Position numbers and translations under genes: made by a program. A stretch of 64,000 bases of DNA, taken from positions 402,001 through 466,000 of the forward strand of contig JALUTQ010000003.1 of NCBI GenBank assembly GCA_032718865.1, written 5' to 3'. The notes below the pieces were generated by a model that was not told the DNA's origin, made no database searches, and saw only the letters and a list, made by a program, of their open reading frames with translations. Shown one piece after another: positions 46,801-58,735 of the stretch. Position 1 is the first letter of the stretch. Each line of letters opens with the position of its first letter. This stretch comes from Tilletia caries (taxonomy: Eukaryota > Basidiomycota > Exobasidiomycetes > Tilletiales > Tilletiaceae).

Positions 46801-46906
46801 GGACCGGGAGTTGACTGCGCATGGATGGTCGAACATCATCGCTGGTGCTCATGTGCTGATTCCGGCGCTTGGCTTCTTGATTGCGGGCAAGCATCTACAA
46901 GCATGA
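43831..46906 (+). CDS. N-terminal half of the same SLC26/SulP-type transporter
   Basis: Three exons (43,831-45,841, 45,914-45,943, 46,038-46,906) give 969 residues. About 620 residues form a Ser/Pro/Gly-rich cytoplasmic N-terminus. The SulP membrane domain then begins: VLPAVVLGLLLNLLDGVSYG, CIISQLIYSLGGSVFKAGNG, IEVVPFYHILVRKI, GFFPRHILVGCIGGVGIFLL, and the loop HPPLNIPALAVSVGQDDVNT leading to AHGWSNIIAGA. At that point family members continue with the LGT-(L/I)PNYL segment; here the frame runs 18 unrelated residues (HVLIPALGFLIAGKHLQA) to TGA. The missing continuation is found on the minus strand at 43,457-41,271. The long first exon and both introns look undamaged. Confidence 0.8.
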
Positions 46907-48168
46907 GAGGCAGCGAGAGGGGTGGCCGGGGGAGCTGAGGGCCCGGAGACCGTGGCCCGGCTCGTCGAACGTATCGCACCCTCATGCAGCACAATCTTCC
47001 GCACGGAAACGATGCTTCACCTTTTCTTTGTCTTTTCGTCTTTCATTCGCTAATATGGAGGGTATCCCCCAGTGACCTCTGCGCTCGATGCATACACTGC
47101 TGCGCAATACTAATTCATCCACTTCGCACTGTCAAGAACTACTGACCAGCATTCACGCCTTCTGGAGCGCCGGCGTATACGAGCAGAAAGGGGGTAGGAT
47201 GTTGGCAATCATTTCCATGGCGAGGCCTTGATGAATATTCTCCAAGCTGAACATCTCTCCCCCCTCGCCTGTTCTTGTCTCCTTCCCTGACCCTGTCCTT
47301 TGATTCCTGTAGCCTTTTGAACAGACCCGCGTCGACCCTCCCCTGTCGTATCCCTCGCGATACATGCTCGACATCCTCCCCATCCGGATCGCCCTCAGGC
47401 CTCACTTCTCTGGCCATGGAGATGTTCGACGGCAAGACCGGCGTCGGCAACATCGAGCACGGGTGACGTCAAGGGGACACTCGCCTTCACATTCAGTCGC
47501 GTCGCCGGCTGCGACGGGCTTAGAGTACCGAGTGCAAGCATGGCGTTGGTCTTGTGCTGCCCCTGCCGCCCTCGTCTGGGCATCCAATGTCGAAGGAGGA
47601 GAAGGGGGCGGGATATGGAGCGAAACAGGGAGGAGCGGAAAGCGGTGAGTGTTGCCTCCTCTTCCTTTGCGGAACTGCGCGACTGAAAACATGAGACTCA
47701 CGCCTCCTTTCCCTTTTGCAGAAGCTGGCCCAGATGTAGAGGGTCGGCCTGCGAAACTGGAGTATCCTGCTCGGGACGAGCGCTTGCGGCCGGCGGACAC
47801 CATGCTCGGAGCCAGCGAAAGAGCGAACCAAGGGCTTCACGGACGGCGAGGAGCAGCGGCAACAACGGCTCGCACGCTGCATCTCGGCGACAAAGTCGAA
47901 GGAGGTCATGCATGAGTAGGGCGTCATCTTGCCCTGCTGCTGCGGACGGGACGCAAGGGGCGGGGGGACAAATGGCCAAAGCGCTAGCCCGGGCTCGCGG
48001 CACGGGTTCATCCAACAACGAAGTCGTCTGGTACATCACCGTGCTCATGTCGGGTAGGATTCTCGCTGCAAAAAACACACTCACCCTGACTTTAACCTAC
48101 ATAGAAGTCACAGGGTATCAAGCAGACGGGTACTTATCTATCACCTCTTTTGTATTGACAGCAGGAAA
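46907..48168. other. Region right of the proposed inversion breakpoint; possible coding remnants
   Basis: No gene is recognised. A plus-strand path (ATG 47,416, MEMFDGKTGVGNIEHG; then GCDGLRVPSASMALVLCCPC; GT-AG interval 47,645-47,721; ending KAKLAQM, TAG 47,737-47,739) has exon-like features but needs an implausible 34-nt intron. A minus-strand frame of 128 residues (48,084-47,698) overlaps it. These may be remnants of the gene originally upstream of the transporter, or chance. Confidence 0.25.
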
Positions 48169-50716
48169 TTACATGCACTTCAACCGAGGTTCACGGCCCA
48201 TATGATCGAAGAGGTTGAGGTAGGTATCGCTGTCAATGTCCTCCCACATTCCCGTCTTCGAATCAACCTTTGGTCGGAAGATGGCGGGTAGGCGCTGCAG
48301 AAGGGCCTTGGCCTGCACCTCCGATGTCTGCGTGGACGAGGAACTTTGGCTCGGTGGCGACTGTAAAGACTGGACAAGTTGCTTCGAGGGCGGAAGAAGG
48401 ATCGCTTGAGGCCTCAGGACGCGGTAGTAATCTGTGTGATTGCTGAAGGGAATGTGCCATGTCAGATATTCGAGCTTGGGCGGGAATGTATGGACTGCTT
48501 GCGCAAGGTTAAGGTCGCAAGGCAGATCGCCGGCAGCATCGTATTGAATGGCTACAGCGCGGAGCTTGTTGCCATGCTTTGCGAGCTTGTGCAGGAGGGC
48601 CGCCAGGCATTGAGCAGACTGCTCCGGCGAGTCGCGAGTTCCGTCCACGGCGCTTAGCGTCAAATGCAGCGAGAGCTCGACGAGATTGGGCAGCTGATGG
48701 AGCGGTAGGAACCGGTCTGACTTCTCGATAATCGCAGTGTAAGAGATCTCGAAAAATGCAAGATTGAGGCCGGTGATGGAGGATGTTGGCCGATCATCCG
48801 GGTGTAAGCATTGTGGGAAGCGGCTTCGTTGCTCATCGTATTCACCGACACTGACGTCCAGATCAAGATGGACGATCGCCGCACCCGCTCGTAGAAACTC
48901 CTCTGCGGCTTCTGGCTCCGCTCGGAGGAAGCGAAGTGATTTCGATACCGCTTGATGACTAGCGAGGGCATTTGAATCGGACTCGCCAGTCACGAAGAGT
49001 TTGCGAAGGTCTCGGTGCGCGTCGGCAAAGTCGAGTAGCTGCTCCATGCTCCCCTTCTCAAGATCAATATGGCACGCCTCGAGATAGGGTAAGGTGACGT
49101 TGGCCCAGTGCGGTCGACCTTCGTGTGAGCAGTCATCATGAATCCTGATGTCGCTTTCGACCAGATGCATGTGACGATGAAGGAAGCTGGTGAGGCTTGA
49201 TTGGACGATTTCGTAGGCTTCATCACTTTGACCGTCAGCGTAAAATTGGAAGCCGCGAAGTTTCGGCCAATGCGCTTCTGTGAGTACTTGGAGGATTTCT
49301 GCGTCTGCTCGAATAATGTCGCCCACACTAAGACCTAGACAGTGAAGACGACCAGCAAGCGTTTTGAGAAGACGTGGCGGCAGCATGGGCAGGACCGATC
49401 GCCGTTCCTCCGTGTCGAGCCGCAGGGCGTCGAAGTCGAACGTCCGGAAGTTGTCCACTTTCGAATCATCCTGTATTTCACAGATGAGGCGCAAGATCAC
49501 CGCAAGGTCCTCTGACATTGTTGTGCCGTGGTTGCGAAGTGTCCTCTCCACTGCTTTGCGGGTCAGACCCCTGAAGTGAGTCGCACCAAGATCGTTGACG
49601 ATTCGAAACGTGGTGAGGGTTTGTATCAGTCGAGGGGCGCGTCGGAGCTGAACGTAGAGCTCAAGGAGATTCATCTGGCCGAATGATAGCTCAAACAGAG
49701 GCGTGGACGAGCTTTTACGATTGTTTATGGCGAGGAGAAAGTGTCCAAAAGAAGACCAAGTGGCTGTGGTGGTTCGAGGTATGACTTGACTCCGAAACTT
49801 GGACATGGGTCTGAAGTTTGCAGTGTTGCAGCGAGCGTGGTAATGGGCCACGTCGTCCCAGATGTTCAGGTACCGAATCTGCTCGACCAATCCGGCATTG
49901 TCCTTTAGGACCTGGCTGAGTTGGCCGACCTTGGTCAATCTAACCCTCACGGTCGAGTAAAGGGTCGGAAGCACCGTGACGCGGACTCGTTTGGAGACTT
50001 GAGACAGGACAACGAGGTCGGCTTTTTCGTACGCCAGGTGGGTGCAAACGAGAAGTACGAGCTCAGGTAGGCGGAAAAAGGCTTGTACCGCCGTTTGATC
50101 CACATCTCCGGGTCCGCGATATGCTGTGAGCGCCGAGGGACCAGCTGAAGTATGCCAAGAAACGACCACTTCGCCTTGCGCTCCTGTTTCGTTGGACTGG
50201 GGATCGATCCGCGCTCGCTTGGCGCTTGCCTGGTTGCATTCGGAATCGGATGGCTGCGACCGACGCGTCTTCGGGTTCGCCATCATTTGAAAGTCTGCCT
50301 CCTCTGTGCCGGGCCAGTTCTCGATCAGACTTTGGACCAGCGGGATCTCTTGCGCCTCTTCAGCATTCAGATCGGACTCGAATTCGAAAGGGGAGGGATT
50401 CTTGCAGTGCGGCGGCTGCATACATGGCCAAATCAAAGTCGGGTCAACAGATCCGAACGAACATTCCAGCTACAAGCAGTTATTGTAGCTACCAGATCGC
50501 AAATGCGGTACTCACCAAGGGGGCGTGTGGATTGGGCATGGCATTGGCAGCCTTGCGGACCTTGTTGATAGCCTTCGTCCGGACGCTGACTCGATCCTCG
50601 CTGGATCCCTCTTGTTGCGCCTTCTCCCAAAGCGAGATGGATTGCAAAGCGACTTTGCGGATGAGAAGGCCATTCAGAGCCCAGCCAGATGGCGACACGG
50701 CGCCCTCGACGTGCAT
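48169..50716 (-). CDS. Large F-box-like protein
   Basis: Two exons (50,716-50,516 and 50,469-48,169; 46-nt GT-AG intron) give 833 residues. An F-box-like motif lies about residues 198-240 (FFRLPELVLLVCTHLAYEKA, then DLVVLSQVSKRVRVTVLPTL). A long C-terminal region follows with repeated leucine-rich stretches such as LRGFQFYADG, LPYLEACHIDLEKG and LVELSLHLTLS, resembling irregular LRRs. A nuclear-localisation-like KRARID precedes the F-box. By family, such proteins link substrates to Skp1-cullin ubiquitin ligases; the substrate is unknown. Fungal F-box/LRR proteins of this kind diverge quickly, so no orthologue is proposed. The start ATG at 50,716 is the first in the first exon, which encodes an amphipathic stretch (LLIRKVALQSISLWEKAQQE). 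Confidence 0.72.
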
Positions 50717-51055
50717 GGTGTGCTCAGGGGGTAGGGGTCAGCTGTAGAAGGTGTTCAGGGAAGATGGAAGATGGTGGCAAAGATGAGGAAACGAAGGGGT
50801 CCCCAGATGCACTTCTCCTCGCGAACGCGAGGAAGTTCTGACGACCAGCACAGTACAACACTGACCGGTGACCAGCCTTCGAATGCTCCTTTTTACAGGT
50901 TGACGCGCTGACCGTGCTGATTGTGACTGACGGTTGAGCTGACTGCTGACTCTTGACTGTTCTCTTCGCAGCTTTCTCTCTCCCCCTTCCATCCTTTGCT
51001 CTCCTTTTTCACACGCGTTCTTGTCCTCATAGATTCGGAACGCTCAACTCATCCA
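50717..51055. other. Intergenic between divergent genes
   Basis: This is the upstream region of the F-box gene and of the doubtful gene at 51,056. It contains repeated CTGAC/GACTG motifs (about 50,864-50,956). Nothing specific was recognised. Confidence 0.5.
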
Positions 51056-51703
51056 TGGCACCGCCACGGGACACGGCACACAAACAGACACGGGACACCC
51101 AAGGCCGCGCCTCATTGGTAGGCAGGCAACCACTGCGCCAGTCATCGCGCCCCCCATCCTCGAGGCTCGAGGCTTCAACGCCGTCCCTGCCACTACTGGA
51201 GGGATGATAGTGCCCTGTATTCATGTGAGCATTTCCCCCTCCTCCCTTGCTGATGCTGAAGTTGCGCCTGTCTTTCTGATCTGCTCTGTCTGATTCGGCG
51301 GCGGTATGGCATCATCTGTCCTCCGGATCTCCTCCGCGGCCTTCTCCAACCAAATCGTGATCGCGGACACCAGCTGGGCGGTTGCTTGGACTGGTGGCGG
51401 CGACGGGCAGAGCAGCTGAATGCCTTATTCGATGTATGGCCATGGGCGGGTCAGGGACATCCGGGCACGGGACTCTCAGTTCAGCACGCAGCAAGGTCAG
51501 ATTCGAGCGGTGTAGACTCCTCATCATTGGAGCGGGACCCTCAGAGCGCGAGTCTCAGGTCGCACGAGTCGGACAATAGGACGGCGGCGGTCACGGAGGT
51601 CGAGCGTCACGAGAAAGAACGACGCGGGCTCTTGGCATCCTCGATTCTTTCTGCTGCCATGGTGCTCGTCCTGCCCGTGTCTTTGATCAAGCAGTCCCAG
51701 TGA
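51056..51703 (+). CDS. Possible small gene, unrecognised, exon structure unresolved
   Basis: Candidate coding pieces on the plus strand are APPILEARGFNAVPATTGG with IVPCIH before a GTGAGC donor at 51,226, then MASSVLRISSAAFSNQIVIA, and a C-terminal piece SDNRTAAVTEVERHEKERRG leading into a single hydrophobic helix (LLASSILSAAMVLVLPVSL) and stop at 51,701-51,703. The pieces are not all in one frame and I could not assemble convincing introns. A small single-pass membrane protein is possible, but so is chance. Confidence 0.25.
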
Positions 51704-52224
51704 ATGAGCTCGGCGGGCCAACACTGCGATCGAGGTCCGGGCTGCTCAAGCGAATAGCGAGGATGATGGCGATGGTAACAAGGTATCGATCAGCGTTGGG
51801 ACGTCTGCAACACTGCCACCCTCCTGTCTGGTGATGATCCATAGAAACTGGAACACGTTGATTCATCGCAAGCGTAGAAGCGAAGATGCTCACATGGCCG
51901 GACCTCTTGCACTTGCTGGATGTCAACAATAAGCAATAAGCACTTCGTTATCATGGTCAGGATTGTCCTGTCGGATCTTCCGGCTAGAGTACCATTGAAC
52001 GATGAGGCATGAGGTCGAGGAGACAGGGATCGTCTACGATGGAGACGGTGGATATAGCATACGGATTGATGAAGGTGATGCATTGCAGGGCTACGGTCTT
52101 GGATACATTCATTGAAGCTCTTGTCGGTCCAGAAGGTGAGTGCGTAGCATGGAGGATTTGATGCGAGGACTCACCTTGCCGGGTTGGGGAGAAGTGGGAG
52201 CCGGGAAGGATGGATGATCTCGGG

Positions 52225-52505
52225 CAGGGTATGAGATGATGGTGAGTGACGATGGGATGTGTCGAGGTCGAAGATGAGGTCGGAGGGGAAGGCGAGGTCG
52301 GTGTCGAGGGAGAAGGAGATATCAATGGCGAGGTCGGCGTTGATGTCGAGGAGGAAGGCAAGGGCGACGGTGGCGGTGACGATGGGGTCAGAAGAGGTCA
52401 AGGTCGATGTTGAGGAGGAAGGCGAAGGCAATGTCGAGGGTGAGGTCGAAGGTGATGGTGTCGGTGATGGCGACCAAGGGAGGTAGAGGGTGAGGGTGAG
52501 GGCGA
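52225..52505. repeat. Degenerate GAGGTCG/GAAGG-type repeat block
   Basis: About 280 bp are built from imperfect copies of GAGGTCGAAGATGAGGTCGG-like hexamer-derived sequence. It is open in several frames and encodes Glu/Gly/Val-rich or Arg-rich strings, which is expected of such a repeat and is not evidence of a gene. Confidence 0.6.
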
Positions 52506-53429
52506 GACGGGGACAGGGACGGTGCCGGTGTCGATGAGGAGAGCATGGGAGATGGGACAGCCAAGAGGGAGAGGGTCACGTTAGTCAACACAGTGAGAGG
52601 ATAAGATGAGCTCAGAGGAAGATGGTACTCACCCCCGAAGGGTCTCGCGCCTCTCCTCTCCGCATCGAGGGGGATTCCCCCGGGTGACACCTCACACCCG
52701 AGGGATGCGGATCAGGCAGAGAGGCGCTCGATAGACGCAGCGACATTGTTGACCCTCCCCCTCGGAGGAATGCCACTGCGCCGAAAGGGGGCCGAGTCTA
52801 GAGAGGGCACCGGGGTGGATGAACGGAACGACGCCCCGTAGTTCACCCCAACCCTTCCAAGCCCCAGAAAGATCTCACAAAACTTTTGGAGAGAACAGTC
52901 CCTTCGCAAACTGGAGCTTGGAAGGCAGGGTACATCCCGATTGGGACGTCGTCCGAATCCGGGTTTCGTCCCTCGAAAGGGCTACTCCGCCCTGGTAAGA
53001 ATACCAGGCCGTTCGGGCAGATCGTTCTCGATCCCACACCCACCCCGGGCTAGGTAGTGACTCGGTCCCCAAGAGTGTATGTCAGTAGGCCTCCAAACCC
53101 CCACGTCCCTTACTCACGAAAAGGGGTCCCGCCCGTCCTTGGTGGTGCCCTTGCCGACCGATGACGCCGAGTGTAGGTCAAGGTCGGTGTATAGAGAGTG
53201 TTGAGGGTTGACCTTGTTGAGGACCCGTGAGGAGTGGGCATTGGTTGTCTTGGCGTCAGGGTTGTTCTGTGTTGAGACGTTGGGCTTTGAAACGGTAGGC
53301 TTGACGAAGGGCAGGACGGACGGGACATGCTTGCGGGGGAGGAAACCTAAAGACGGCGGCAGACGGCAGGAGGTCGCACCCATGAACCCGTAGACCGGTG
53401 GACTCTTGACCCTATGGACGGAAGTATGT

Positions 53430-53580
53430 TGACCCTATGTGAGTGGTTGAGTGGGTGTCCGAGTGAGTAAGTGTGTGGGTGGGTGGTCGAGTATGTGAGC
53501 GGATGGATGGCCGAGCAGGTGAGTGGGTGGGTCATGGGTGGGTCATGGGCGGACCGGTCGGTGGATGGCCGAGTTGGGTG
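53430..53580. repeat. Minisatellite of GTGGGTGGTC/GAGTG-type motifs
   Basis: Imperfect short tandem motifs built on GAGTGGGTG, GTGGGTGGTC and GGGTCATG (for example two adjacent GGGTGGGTCATG copies at about 53,527-53,548). Confidence 0.6.
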
Positions 53581-53679
53581 AGTGGATGTTGACTGCCGAA
53601 TGCTTGAGAGAGGGGGTCGGTATGTGAATGACTTGACGAAGATCGAGAGTTGGATCGATCTTGATGCTTGTGTGTGCAG

Positions 53680-53862
53680 GTGAGTGTGTGTAGGCGTGTG
53701 TGTGTAGGCGTGTGTGTGTAGGTGAGTGTGAGTGTAGCTGAGAGAGAGTGTGTGTAGTTGAGTGTGTGTGAGTGTGAGTGTGAGTGTGAGTGTGAGTGTG
53801 AGTGTGAGTGTGAGTGTGTGTGTGAGTGAGTGGTTGAGTGTATGTGTGTGTGCGAGTGAGGG
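53680..53862. repeat. GTGTGA/GTGAGT microsatellite
   Basis: A long (GTGAGT/GTGTGT)n tract, most regular at 53,770-53,820. Its antisense translation gives Ser/His/Thr strings, an artefact of the repeat. Confidence 0.85.
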
Positions 53863-55448
53863 AGAGAAGACAAGAGGGAGGAGTCATCTGCATGGGGTTG
53901 GGTGAGGAGGAAATCTGGGAGGGGGGGTTGGAGTGGGAAAGGGCCTGGTTATATACCTTGGCCAGCCTCACGTCCTACTCACGATCGAGGGCCATTCGGG
54001 GGTTGTTGACGAGGGTAGAGGGTGGTGTCAGCCAAGCTGTTTGTTGCCATTTTGGGACCATGGTAACCACCTCCCTGCGTCGGGTTGATGCGGGTAAGTG
54101 GTAACCACGTCCACCTCCTGATTCCTGAGAATGGGACCACGACGATCTCCGAGCGGGGTCCATGGACGTCGATGCGCGAGGCTCAGTAAACGCCGTCGAG
54201 AGAGCGCAGTCGCCCGCCGATGAGTGATGACCGCCTTGTGCTGACTGCTGTGGGAACCGCGGCCTGGGGACACGAAAGGGTAGCTTTTGTCGACGATGCG
54301 GACGACAGAGCGAGACGAGATGGGTCGTTCTTTCCATGGGTCAGCTGTTGTATGCTATCATCTGCGGTCGCCAGTCTTTGTCAGTCGCCAGCGAAGTGAG
54401 CAGAGGCCAGAGGCCGCGATGACGAGGCGGAAGTCGTCCCAACAGCGAGGTATATGAGACGATGTCGATGCTAGGAGATGAAAAGCAGAGTTGGAAAAGG
54501 GAACGAGAGCAGCTGTGACATGGAATTGGGAAAGAGCAATGGAGAAGAAGAGCATTTTTATATGTACCTGTGGCCTCGGGCTCGGAACGTGAGCGAGCTG
54601 ACATGCGAGAGAATGCGACTGAATGCCGGAGTGTGCCAGCGCAAGCAGGCAGATTGGTTGACGCGGGACTGCAATTTAACCAGATGGCGTTGCGTTGGAC
54701 GGACGCATGCAGACGAGTCGGAGAAGGCCAGGACTAGACCCAACGGAGACCAAGAGAGGGAAGGCCTTGCCCGTTGCCGGCAGCATCCCTCCCCTTCCGA
54801 TTTCCGGTCCTTCTTTCCTCGAGCGTAAGCGCGACCGACGGTGCCGCCTCCGATTGCTCGCAGCCCAGAATCAAACCCCCAAAGACCGCACGAGGACGAG
54901 GACGTGATGTAGGGCTATCTTGGAATGGCGGCAGTATGCTGACAACATGGGTAAGGATCATCTGAGAATCAGCAAGTGCGTCCACGAGGCTGCTCGATCT
55001 CTCTTACCGTATCCTTCACTCATTCTTTGAGGCTGGATGCAGTCAGTATCGATGTCGACGAACGCAGGATGAAGTCGGCCTGGCCGGTCGGTCCCGGAGA
55101 TGTCTTGAAGACTGAGGGAGAGGGGAAGGAGGCGAGGGATCTAGGGAATGAAGGTTGAGGATGGGTTCAGTGGGGGCGAGAAGGGGAGGGAAGGTGATAA
55201 AAGGGAATGAAGAGTCTCAGCACGCCAGCCTGCTTATACGCGCTACGGACGTGTATGCGCTTGTATGCTGCCGAGCTGGCATTCCTGACCGTCCGAATCA
55301 TTTCCTTGCCACTTACAGTCCTCGACGAACGCCATATCCCTTGCATCTGTTCTCGCAAGATGAGTAAATGCATAGCACATGCCGAGCGATTCTGCACCCC
55401 GCCCCTTCGTCGTTCCGCAGTCCTCACAGGATGAACGATGTCTTCGCT

Positions 55449-58400
55449 CTACGACGCTGCATTCGGTATAGTTGCACTTGGGCTTGCGCCACAATCGATG
55501 AGCGCCTGTCGTACAACTGGTGAAGACGAAGGAGTGCACCCACATCGAGTCAGAGATTCGCAAGTGACCAGTGTATGTTCAAAGCACAGCAAGAGTGTGT
55601 GAGAGAGAGGGAGAGACTCACTGGCTTCTGTGAATCTCGGCTTGTGGACTCCCTCGCTTCCCGGCACGGGCACACACACGATACCCATTGCCTGCAAAAA
55701 GGGAGAATGGGGAAAGGTGAAGGTCGTTCTCAGAAAGTTAGTGATGGAGAGGAGCTGCATTGCCGTTCACTTGGATGAATGGACCTTCCTTACGTACCTC
55801 TATGGCGGCGCGTTCGATCTTTATGCTCCCGGTCGGGAAGTAGATCTGTTCCCGTGAGACTGGAGTCAGCGATTTCCGGACAAGGAACACCCTACGACGT
55901 TCGGGACCAACAAACTCACAATATGGGTAATAAAGTCTCTCGGACCATAGCTCGACGGGCCCCTCCCCCTTTTCCCTCCCTGCGCCCCAGAAGACGAAGT
56001 AGGCGGTACATCGCACCGATTCAACGTATCCACCATAGCGCCCACGAAACCCAACGCATCCATCCCATCCGACTCGCGGTCGTGGGTCGTGTTGAGGAGG
56101 AGGATCTTGTGTGTCAGCTTCGGCGAGCGCGCGATGGCTGTTGCTACGTTCCGCAGGGCGAGGCAGGGGATGATACTGTTTGTTGTAATATAGGAGCCAG
56201 AATGTCAGGACCTTCACTCTGGATCGCAGAGGTTGGCTATGAGGGCGGGAAAGGAGGGAAATGCGTACCTGGTCCAGAGGGAGCCGCATGAATAGAGAAG
56301 CGTACGCGCCGTGCCCAGCACAGACAGATAATCGGACGAGGGTCGTGGAAAGATCTCGCTTCGATACGCCTGCAGAGCGAGCCAGGGGGAAGGGGTTAAT
56401 ATCGCAATTTGAGTGAGAGAACCAAGAAGAAACATGCCGGCTGTGCTCAATGCTCACGTTCACATAGAAGATTCGTTCGATCGGAGCAGGCAGAGGCTGA
56501 TTCGCAGTCTCGCCACTCTGATCCTTCGCAAAGAGGATATTCCCCACGGCTTCCCGAAACTGGTCATCGCCCTGATCCCCCTCATAGTCGTCCCCGTCTT
56601 CCTCGTCCTCGTCGTCCTCTAGATCATCATCATCGTGAGCTCCAATGGTCGACTCTTCCGTAACCGTCTCGATTTCTCCCTCACTGTACCCTACCTCATC
56701 ACCGCCCGCGCTCCCGCTGGGTTGTAGCTGCTGTTGCCGTCGCCTTCTCCGCCGGCCCCCAACTTTCCCCTTCCCCTTCCCCTTCCGTTTCTCACCCTCC
56801 TCCTCTTCATCATCAGACCGTTCCTCCGGATCAAGCCCATCCCCAGCATTCCCAACAATGGAAGTCGTCGACGTCGTCCGAAGATCATGCGTGTTATACA
56901 TGCCTCTCAGCAATGGTCGCGCTGGAGCAGCTGTAGCTGGATTTGGCGAGTCGACCGACATGGAGGCGGGAGAAGAAGGCGAAGCGTACTGTGCGGGTGA
57001 ATGCCCGAAGAACCGCGCCGAGGCAGGACCGGAGCTATACCGCGAGCGCAATTCGCAGTCTTCCTCCGAGAAGGGGTCAAAGATCGCACTACTCGGCGTT
57101 CCGGGAAAAGTGTAATCGGCGCTGTGTTGACCCCCTTGACTGCTGGTGTTGCGGGACATGGGCTCGTGTTCGACCGCTGCGGCTGCGGCTGCCGTGCTCG
57201 GACTGGGCGAGGTCATGGATTGGAGGTGGAGAGAAGCTAGTGCGGCAGCTGCATCGGCCGCAGCAGCAGAGGCATCCCGAATCGTGTCCTGCCGTACCGC
57301 CGACCCAAGAAAATGTGGCTGCCCCCGTTGTTGTTGATGTTGAGAGACAGCCCTCGTCCTCGGCTTGGAAGGATGACTGATCTCGCACTGCCCGACGAGT
57401 ACCTCACCATTCAGCAGAGAGGCGGCGATAGTTGCGGTATGGTTCGTGTTGATGGCGGGTATGACGCGTGAGCCGCGGTAGGTTGAAGTCAGGGTGATGG
57501 CGGAGAAGAGGAAGATGGCGGAGGATACGGAGCGGAAAAACTTTTGGGCGGCGGCGAGGAAGAAGTTGCCTTTCAGAGAGGGAAGAGAGTGGAGTTGAGT
57601 CGTCACGAAACTGAAGAAATGGGCTGGAGGGCGTACACACCAATGCTGCCTCCGCGGAAGTTGAAATTTCGATGCGCGCGTCTTAAGATCTCACTCTCGA
57701 AATGGACGAGGAAGCCTGTATTGATGAATGAGGATGAATGAGCCTTACCCGTATGGAAAATCCAACAGAAAAAGGAGATAATTATGAAGCTCACCACGAA
57801 TGCACTCCCTCCTCTCCGGCTCAATCCCCTTCCAAAGGCGATGTCTGCCCTCCAAGATGGCCAACCACTCTTCCTTGATGAGTCGAATGCTTCCTTGAGG
57901 TGGCAAGCGGTATGCAAGCAGGGCGTGGATGGCGTCGTTTGAAGGCGGCGGTCGGGGGTCAGTGGGGAGGAGGCCGTACTGTTGGTGGGAGGTTGGGATG
58001 AGTCTGACGAGGCGGGATCGGATGTCGCCGATGGAGGGTCCGCCTTTTGGGATCCAAGGGGCGTGTAAGCTGAGAAGCGTGCGACTTTGGCTCAGGCATG
58101 TTATAAGTGAACATACCCAGTACTCTGATGATTTCAGACGAACTCCCTGGGGTAGGAACGAGGAGATGTTCAGCATTTAGTGAAGAAATGGCAGTATGAT
58201 ACAATGCTCACCTCCGTCGTCAGAAACTGCGCAGTCAGGCGAGAAATAAGGGGGTCAGCATGAAGACAAAAGAAAAAGCGCATGGATGAAAGGACACTCA
58301 CTTGGCATGACAAAAGTAGCCTGTGGAGTTGCGCACACGAGGTCATTAAATCCCGACCCTCCCGAGATGACGACTGTATGTGCGCATGTCTGCGGCGGAG

Positions 58401-58647
58401 ACACAGCCGTACTAGCCGCAGCCACGCCAGGACCGGCAAAGGCAGCGGCCATGGAGTGATTCGAGGCGGGAATGGGAGGAGCGAAGGGGTCATCTTCGAG
58501 GGACGCTATGCTGCCCGCTGAGGAAGAAGGAGGAGGAGGAATGGAGAGCGGGGTCGGTTCTGCCTCAGTACTCCCTGGGACGGTCTGCGTGAACCTCAGT
58601 CTGGGTGTTGCCGGCGATGGCTCAGGCTGCGACGGGGACAACGCCAT
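55449..58647 (-). CDS. UPF0052 (YvcK/CofD-like) protein
   Basis: A minus-strand gene with many short introns, starting at ATG 58,647. The order matches the family. First come TVVISGGSGFNDL and ATFVMPVSDDGGSSSEIIRV (nucleotide-binding GG(S/T)G and DDGGSS motifs). GGPSIGDIRSRLVRLIP and LVHFESEILRRAHRNFNFRG follow, then LLNGEVLVGQCEISHP. A large Ser/Ala- and Asp/Glu-rich insertion (about 57,330-56,560) comes next, then PAPIERIFYVN, YLSVLGTARTLLYSCGSLWT, SIIPCLALRNVATAI, ILLLNTTHDRE and GMDALGFVGAMVDTLNR. The final exon ends DCGASPSATIPNAAS (TAG 55,449-55,451). Bacterial YvcK binds UDP-sugars and controls carbon allocation; CofD is a phospholactate transferase; the fungal members (yeast YNL011C type) have no settled role. 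Exon edges are approximate; the family call is strong. Confidence 0.82.
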
Positions 58648-58691
58648 CAGTCACAGAGCGAGAACCAGGGACAAAGATGCGAGATGCGCAA

Positions 58692-58735
<44 letters not shown>

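Larger units (their letters stand above)
51704..55448. other. About 3.7 kb without a convincing gene; low-complexity and simple repeats
   Basis: Open frames here are short, low in complexity and lack family similarity. The region holds the GAGGTCG-rich block, the GTGGGTGGTC and GTGAGT repeats listed separately, a stem-rich G/C block (52,630-53,050), and a direct pair of TGGTAACCAC (about 54,062 and 54,101). Fast-evolving or non-coding RNA genes cannot be excluded. Confidence 0.55.

Noticed and set aside
47416..47739. Small plus-strand gene (MEMFDGKTGVGN... to KAKLAQM)
   Set aside because: It needs a 34-nt intron, shorter than any other here, and has no recognisable family; left as possible remnant.
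53532..53971. His/Thr/Ser-rich minus-strand ORFs
   Set aside because: Direct translation of a GTGAGT microsatellite.
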